A stretch of 9,847 bases of DNA from JANNHK01 sp034408875 (GTDB lineage: Bacteria > Actinomycetota > Acidimicrobiia > IMCC26256 > PALSA-610). Position numbers and translations under genes: made by a program. Location of the stretch: positions 1 through 9,847 of the forward strand of contig JAWXCJ010000200.1 in assembly GCA_034408875.1 (NCBI GenBank), read 5' to 3'. Position 1 is the first letter of the stretch. Each line of letters opens with the position of its first letter. Below, one piece after another: positions 6,066-9,847 of this stretch. Below the pieces are notes generated by a model, which was given only the letters and a program-made list of their open reading frames with translations, searched no databases and had not been told where the DNA came from.

Positions 6066-7067
6066 ATGGGGTTCTTGCTGCGCCGCCTGGCGCTCTTGGT
6101 GCCGGTGCTGCTCGTGGTGTCCTTTCTGACGTTCATGCTCATGACCATGCTGCCGGGTGGGCCCGAGGTGAACTTCCTCGGGCCCCAGGCAGTGCAGGAC
6201 CTCAGCATCTGCGACGATCCCGAGCTCGATCTCAATACGCGGACCGCGTGTGAGGACACGATCAAGATCCGCGAGGAACTCAACCTCGACGATCCGTTGC
6301 TCGTGCGTTACTTCACCTGGCTGGGGAATGCGGTGCAGGGCGATTTCGGCGACTCGGTCATCACCGGCGTGCCGGTGTCTCAAACGATCAGCGAGCGCCT
6401 GCCGACATCGATCGCGCTCATGCTCTACGCGCAGGCCATCGCGCTCCTGATCGCGATCCCGGTGGGGATCATTTCCGCCTACCGCGCCAACGGGGTGCTC
6501 GACAAGAGCACGACCGGACTTTCGTTTGCGCTCATCGCGCTGCCCTCGTTCGTGCTCGCGCTCGTATTGCTCTTCATCTTCGGTAACAAGTTGGGCTGGT
6601 TCCCGACGCGCTACGACATCGACGCGGCATTCCGGGACAAAGCCAAGGCGATGTTCTTGCCTGCGCTCACGCTCGGGTTGGGTCTCGCCGCCGTGTACCA
6701 GCGGCTCTTGCGCACCGACCTCGTCGCGACGTTGCACGAAGACTTCATCTTCATGGCGAAGGCCAAGGGCATCCCGGCCCGGCGGATCTTGTTCCGGCAC
6801 GCACTGCGACCGTCGATGTTCTCGCTCATCACCGTCGTGGGTATCCAGGTCGGCGCACTCATCGGTGGCGCGATCGTGGTCGAACAGATCTTCCTCGTCC
6901 CGGGCCTCGGCCTCGTGATCACGGAGGGCATCCTCCGCCGCGAATTCCAGATTGTGCAGGCGTCGGTGCTTGTGATCACGTTCGTGTACGTGATGGTCAA
7001 CTTCGTCGTCGACATCCTCTACGGCTTCCTCGACCCGAGAGTGCGTCATGCCCGATCCGCGCGCTGA
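6066..7067 (+). CDS. ABC transporter permease, DppB/OppB type
   Basis: This 333-residue inner-membrane protein forms half of the translocation channel. Hydrophobic segments are visible near residues 8-29, 115-138, 150-173, 198-212, 252-275 and 298-320, the usual six for this family. The cytoplasmic EAA loop that docks on the ATPases is DFIFMAKAKGIPARRILFRH (226-245), continuing into ALRPSM, and the family block VVEQIFLVPGLG (271-282) follows. The first extracytoplasmic loop, after LPGGPEVNFLGP, is longer than usual and holds two cysteines, Cys49 and Cys62, that could form a disulfide. A clear ribosome site (GGGAAGGGA, 6051-6059) precedes the ATG by 6 nt. The gene follows the second binding protein by 27 bp and overlaps the next permease by 20 bp, which indicates one operon with translational coupling. 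The solute carried is unknown. Confidence 0.93.
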   Translation: MGFLLRRLALLVPVLLVVSFLTFMLMTMLPGGPEVNFLGPQAVQDLSICDDPELDLNTRTACEDTIKIREELNLDDPLLVRYFTWLGNAVQGDFGDSVITGVPVSQTISERLPTSIALMLYAQAIALLIAIPVGIISAYRANGVLDKSTTGLSFALIALPSFVLALVLLFIFGNKLGWFPTRYDIDAAFRDKAKAMFLPALTLGLGLAAVYQRLLRTDLVATLHEDFIFMAKAKGIPARRILFRHALRPSMFSLITVVGIQVGALIGGAIVVEQIFLVPGLGLVITEGILRREFQIVQASVLVITFVYVMVNFVVDILYGFLDPRVRHARSAR

Positions 7068-8016
7068 CTCTCCGCTCAGCGAGTCGCTGCCCGACAATTC
7101 GCTCTACGTCGAGTCGGCGCTGGAGATCCGTACCGACGCGATCGTGGCCGAGGTCCACGGCGCGAGCGGCGCGCCGGGCGACGCCGTCAAGCGGCGGCTC
7201 GGCTTCGGATTCTGGCTCGCGATCGCGTGGCTCGTACTGATGACGTTTCTCGCGGCCTTCGGACCGATGCTGCCGCTCGACGACCCGACCGACTTCGTCG
7301 GCAAGTCGAAGGAGAGCTTTTCCAGCGATCACTGGCTCGGCACCGACAAGCTCGGACGTGACCTGCTGTCGCGCACGGTTTCCGGCACACGGATCTCGCT
7401 CATCGTCGGGATCGCGGCCGTAGCGGGCGGACTGCTTGTCGGCGGAACGATCGGCCTCATCGCCGGGTTCCGGCGGGGGTGGTTCGAACGCACGTCGATG
7501 GCCGGCGGCGACATTCTTCTGTCGTTTCCGGCGGTGGTGCTCGCCCTTGCGATCGTGAGTTTCCGGGGCCGCGACCTGTGGGACATCGTCCTGACGCTGT
7601 TCATCCTTTCCGTCGCGCCGATCCTGCGACTGACGCGCGCCAACTCCTTGCAGTGGTCGCAACGCGAGTTCGTGCAGGCTTCTCGTGTCCTCGGCGCGAA
7701 GGACAGCACCATCCTCAGACGTGAAGTGTTGCCCAACGTGCTGATGCCGATGGCGTCGCTTGCGCTGGTCGGCGTCGCGATCGTGATCGTGGCCGAGGGC
7801 ACGCTCGCGTTTCTCGGACTCGGCATCCAGACCGCGTTCGGTGTCGATGACCCGATCTCGTGGGGAAAGATGGTGCTCGAGGGCAGCAAAGACCTCGAGA
7901 CCGCCCCGCACATCGCGTTCGTCCCGGCGACTGCGCTGTTCCTCACGGTGCTCGCGCTGAACTTTGCCGGTGACAAGATTCGCGGCCACTTCGACGTGCG
8001 GGAGTCGTCTTTGTGA
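7048..8016 (+). CDS. ABC transporter permease, DppC/OppC type
   Basis: This 322-residue partner permease completes the membrane channel. About 50 hydrophilic N-terminal residues, probably cytoplasmic, precede the first membrane segment (about 54-75). The diagnostic DppC motif HWLGTDKLGRDLLSR lies at 95-109. Further membrane segments lie at about 115-140, 155-172, 178-192, 233-257 and 290-306. The EAA loop is REFVQASRVLGAKDSTILRR (206-225), continuing into EVLPN, and GTLAFLGLGI (251-260) is another family hallmark. The ATG at 7048 lies inside the end of the upstream permease gene (20-bp overlap) with only a weak purine-rich stretch before it, so translation probably depends on the ribosome finishing that gene. 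A later start would only shorten the poorly conserved N-terminal tail. Confidence 0.92.
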   Translation: MPDPRADSPLSESLPDNSLYVESALEIRTDAIVAEVHGASGAPGDAVKRRLGFGFWLAIAWLVLMTFLAAFGPMLPLDDPTDFVGKSKESFSSDHWLGTDKLGRDLLSRTVSGTRISLIVGIAAVAGGLLVGGTIGLIAGFRRGWFERTSMAGGDILLSFPAVVLALAIVSFRGRDLWDIVLTLFILSVAPILRLTRANSLQWSQREFVQASRVLGAKDSTILRREVLPNVLMPMASLALVGVAIVIVAEGTLAFLGLGIQTAFGVDDPISWGKMVLEGSKDLETAPHIAFVPATALFLTVLALNFAGDKIRGHFDVRESSL

Positions 8017-9122
8017 GCCGAAAGTCGCGCGCCGAACGCTTCCCCGACGCGCCCGGCGACGCCGCGCTGCTCGAGGTCGAAGACGTCAAGACGTACTTCC
8101 GGACCGAACGCGGCACCGTGCGTGCCGTCGACGGCGTCTCCTTCTCGCTCGAACGGGGCAAGACGCTCGGCATCGTCGGCGAGTCCGGGTGCGGGAAGTC
8201 GGTGCTGTCGCGCTCGATCATGGGCCTGCTGCCGAAGCACAACCTCATTCGCGACGGCAGCATCCAGTTCGAAGGCACCGAGGTCGCCAACTTGGTCCCG
8301 AAGGACATGCAGCGCTTCTGGGGCACGCAGATGTCGATGATCTTCCAGGACCCGATGACATCGCTGAATCCCGTGATGAAGATCGGGAACCAGATCACGG
8401 AGTCGTTGCGCTACCACCTCGATGTCGACAAGTCGTTCGCACGCGAGACCGCCGTGGCGCTCCTCTCGTCGGTCGGGATCCCCGAACCGAAGCGCCGGCT
8501 CAAGGAGTACCCGCACCAACTGTCGGGCGGCATGCGCCAGCGGGTGATGATCGCCATCGCGCTCGCGTGCGGCCCCAAGCTGCTGTTTGCCGACGAGCCG
8601 ACGACGGCCCTCGACGTTACCGTGCAAGCGCAGATCCTCGACCTGTTGCAAGCGCAGCAACGCGAGCGTTTCATGGGCATGATCCTCGTCACGCACGACC
8701 TCGGTGTCGTCGCGGGCCGGGCCGACGACATCGCGGTCATGTACGCAGGCCGCATCGTCGAGAAGGCATCGGCGCGCACGCTGTTCACGCAGATGCGCCA
8801 CCCGTATACCGAGGCCCTGCTGAAGTCGATTCCGAAGCTCTCGGACAAGAGCCACACCCGTCTCTCCGCCATCGCCGGTCGTCCGCCGGACCTGGTCGGC
8901 GAACGGCAGGGGTGCAGCTTCGCGGCGCGCTGCCCGTACGCGCAGTCGCGGTGCCGCGAGGAGGACCCGATGCTCAGGGATGGTGAGACGGTCGACCATC
9001 AGTACGCGTGCTTTTTCCCGGTGGGGACACCCGAAGGGCGCGAAGCACTGGCGCGCAACCGTGCTGCGAGCGAGGGCGCGATCGACGTGACCGATTCGAC
9101 TGTGACCCCGGGAGTGGGCTGA
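8013..9122 (+). CDS. ABC transporter ATP-binding protein, DppD/OppD type
   Basis: This 369-residue cytoplasmic ATPase powers the importer together with the next gene product. All motifs are intact: Walker A GESGCGKS (56-63), Q-loop FQDPMTSLNP (111-120), signature LSGGMRQR (170-177), Walker B LLFADEP (190-196), D-loop TALD, and the switch histidine His228 in VTHD. The C-terminus carries the oligopeptide-transporter domain with HPYTEALL and four cysteines, Cys301, Cys307, Cys314 and Cys333. In mycobacterial OppD this four-cysteine arrangement is reported to hold an iron-sulfur cluster, and the same is plausible here. GTG at 8013 overlaps the upstream stop by 4 bp (GTGA), with GGGAG at 8000-8004 as its ribosome site. 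About 19 residues precede the nucleotide-binding core, and the last 30 or so residues look like an unstructured tail. Confidence 0.94.
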   Translation: MSRKSRAERFPDAPGDAALLEVEDVKTYFRTERGTVRAVDGVSFSLERGKTLGIVGESGCGKSVLSRSIMGLLPKHNLIRDGSIQFEGTEVANLVPKDMQRFWGTQMSMIFQDPMTSLNPVMKIGNQITESLRYHLDVDKSFARETAVALLSSVGIPEPKRRLKEYPHQLSGGMRQRVMIAIALACGPKLLFADEPTTALDVTVQAQILDLLQAQQRERFMGMILVTHDLGVVAGRADDIAVMYAGRIVEKASARTLFTQMRHPYTEALLKSIPKLSDKSHTRLSAIAGRPPDLVGERQGCSFAARCPYAQSRCREEDPMLRDGETVDHQYACFFPVGTPEGREALARNRAASEGAIDVTDSTVTPGVG

Positions 9123-9124
9123 TC

Positions 9125-9847
<723 letters not shown>

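Noticed and set aside
4281..7097. Very long antisense open frame (938 residues) under the second binding protein and first permease
   Set aside because: It is rich in Arg, Asp, Glu, His and Val with no recognisable domain, as expected from the reverse frame of a high-GC gene. The + strand holds two clear family members across the same bases.
7329..8999. Antisense open frame (556 residues) opposite the second permease and the first ATPase
   Set aside because: No family resemblance. The sense strand carries complete permease and ATPase motifs over the same region.

Overview
The window is a stretch of high-GC, densely packed DNA with every convincing gene on the + strand. The features point to an actinobacterium. 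These are GTG starts with 4-bp GTGA overlaps, lipoproteins with long Asp/Gly/Thr tracts right after the lipobox cysteine, and a Cys-less thiolase-like protein of the mycobacterial TLP1 type. The acidic lipoprotein style resembles environmental Acidimicrobiia, but that class-level guess is inference only.

Layout. Bases 1-2447 hold two overlapping acyl-CoA genes: an enoyl-CoA hydratase/isomerase (crotonase) with both catalytic glutamates, then a 500-residue thiolase-like protein that lacks the catalytic cysteines and ends in an extra C-terminal domain. Bases 2509-9847 hold a peptide/nickel-type (Dpp/Opp) ABC importer: two tandem paralogous substrate-binding lipoproteins, a DppB-type permease, a DppC-type permease, a DppD-type ATPase with the C-terminal four-cysteine domain, and a DppF-type ATPase cut by the window edge. 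From the second binding protein onward the genes are spaced by 27 bp or less, or overlap, and look like one operon.

Regulation. The 161-bp gap between the two binding-protein genes is the most informative non-coding stretch. It carries a terminator-like hairpin 20 nt after the first stop codon, followed by a perfect 8+4+8 inverted repeat matching the CRP/GlxR consensus TGTGA-N6-TCACA. This suggests that the second binding protein and the core transporter have their own transcription unit under a cAMP-receptor-type regulator, while the first binding protein is expressed separately.

How the genes work together. Either lipoprotein could capture a solute outside the membrane and deliver it to the single permease pair, powered by the two ATPases. 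The substrate cannot be read from the sequence. The upstream acyl-CoA genes suggest a lipid or organic-acid catabolic setting, but a 61-bp gap separates them from the transporter and a functional link is unproven. I see no RNA genes, mobile elements or CRISPR array, and no clearly new multi-gene system. The points worth attention are the CRP-like operator, the duplicated binding protein, the Cys-less thiolase and cysteine pairs in the extracytoplasmic parts of the transporter.
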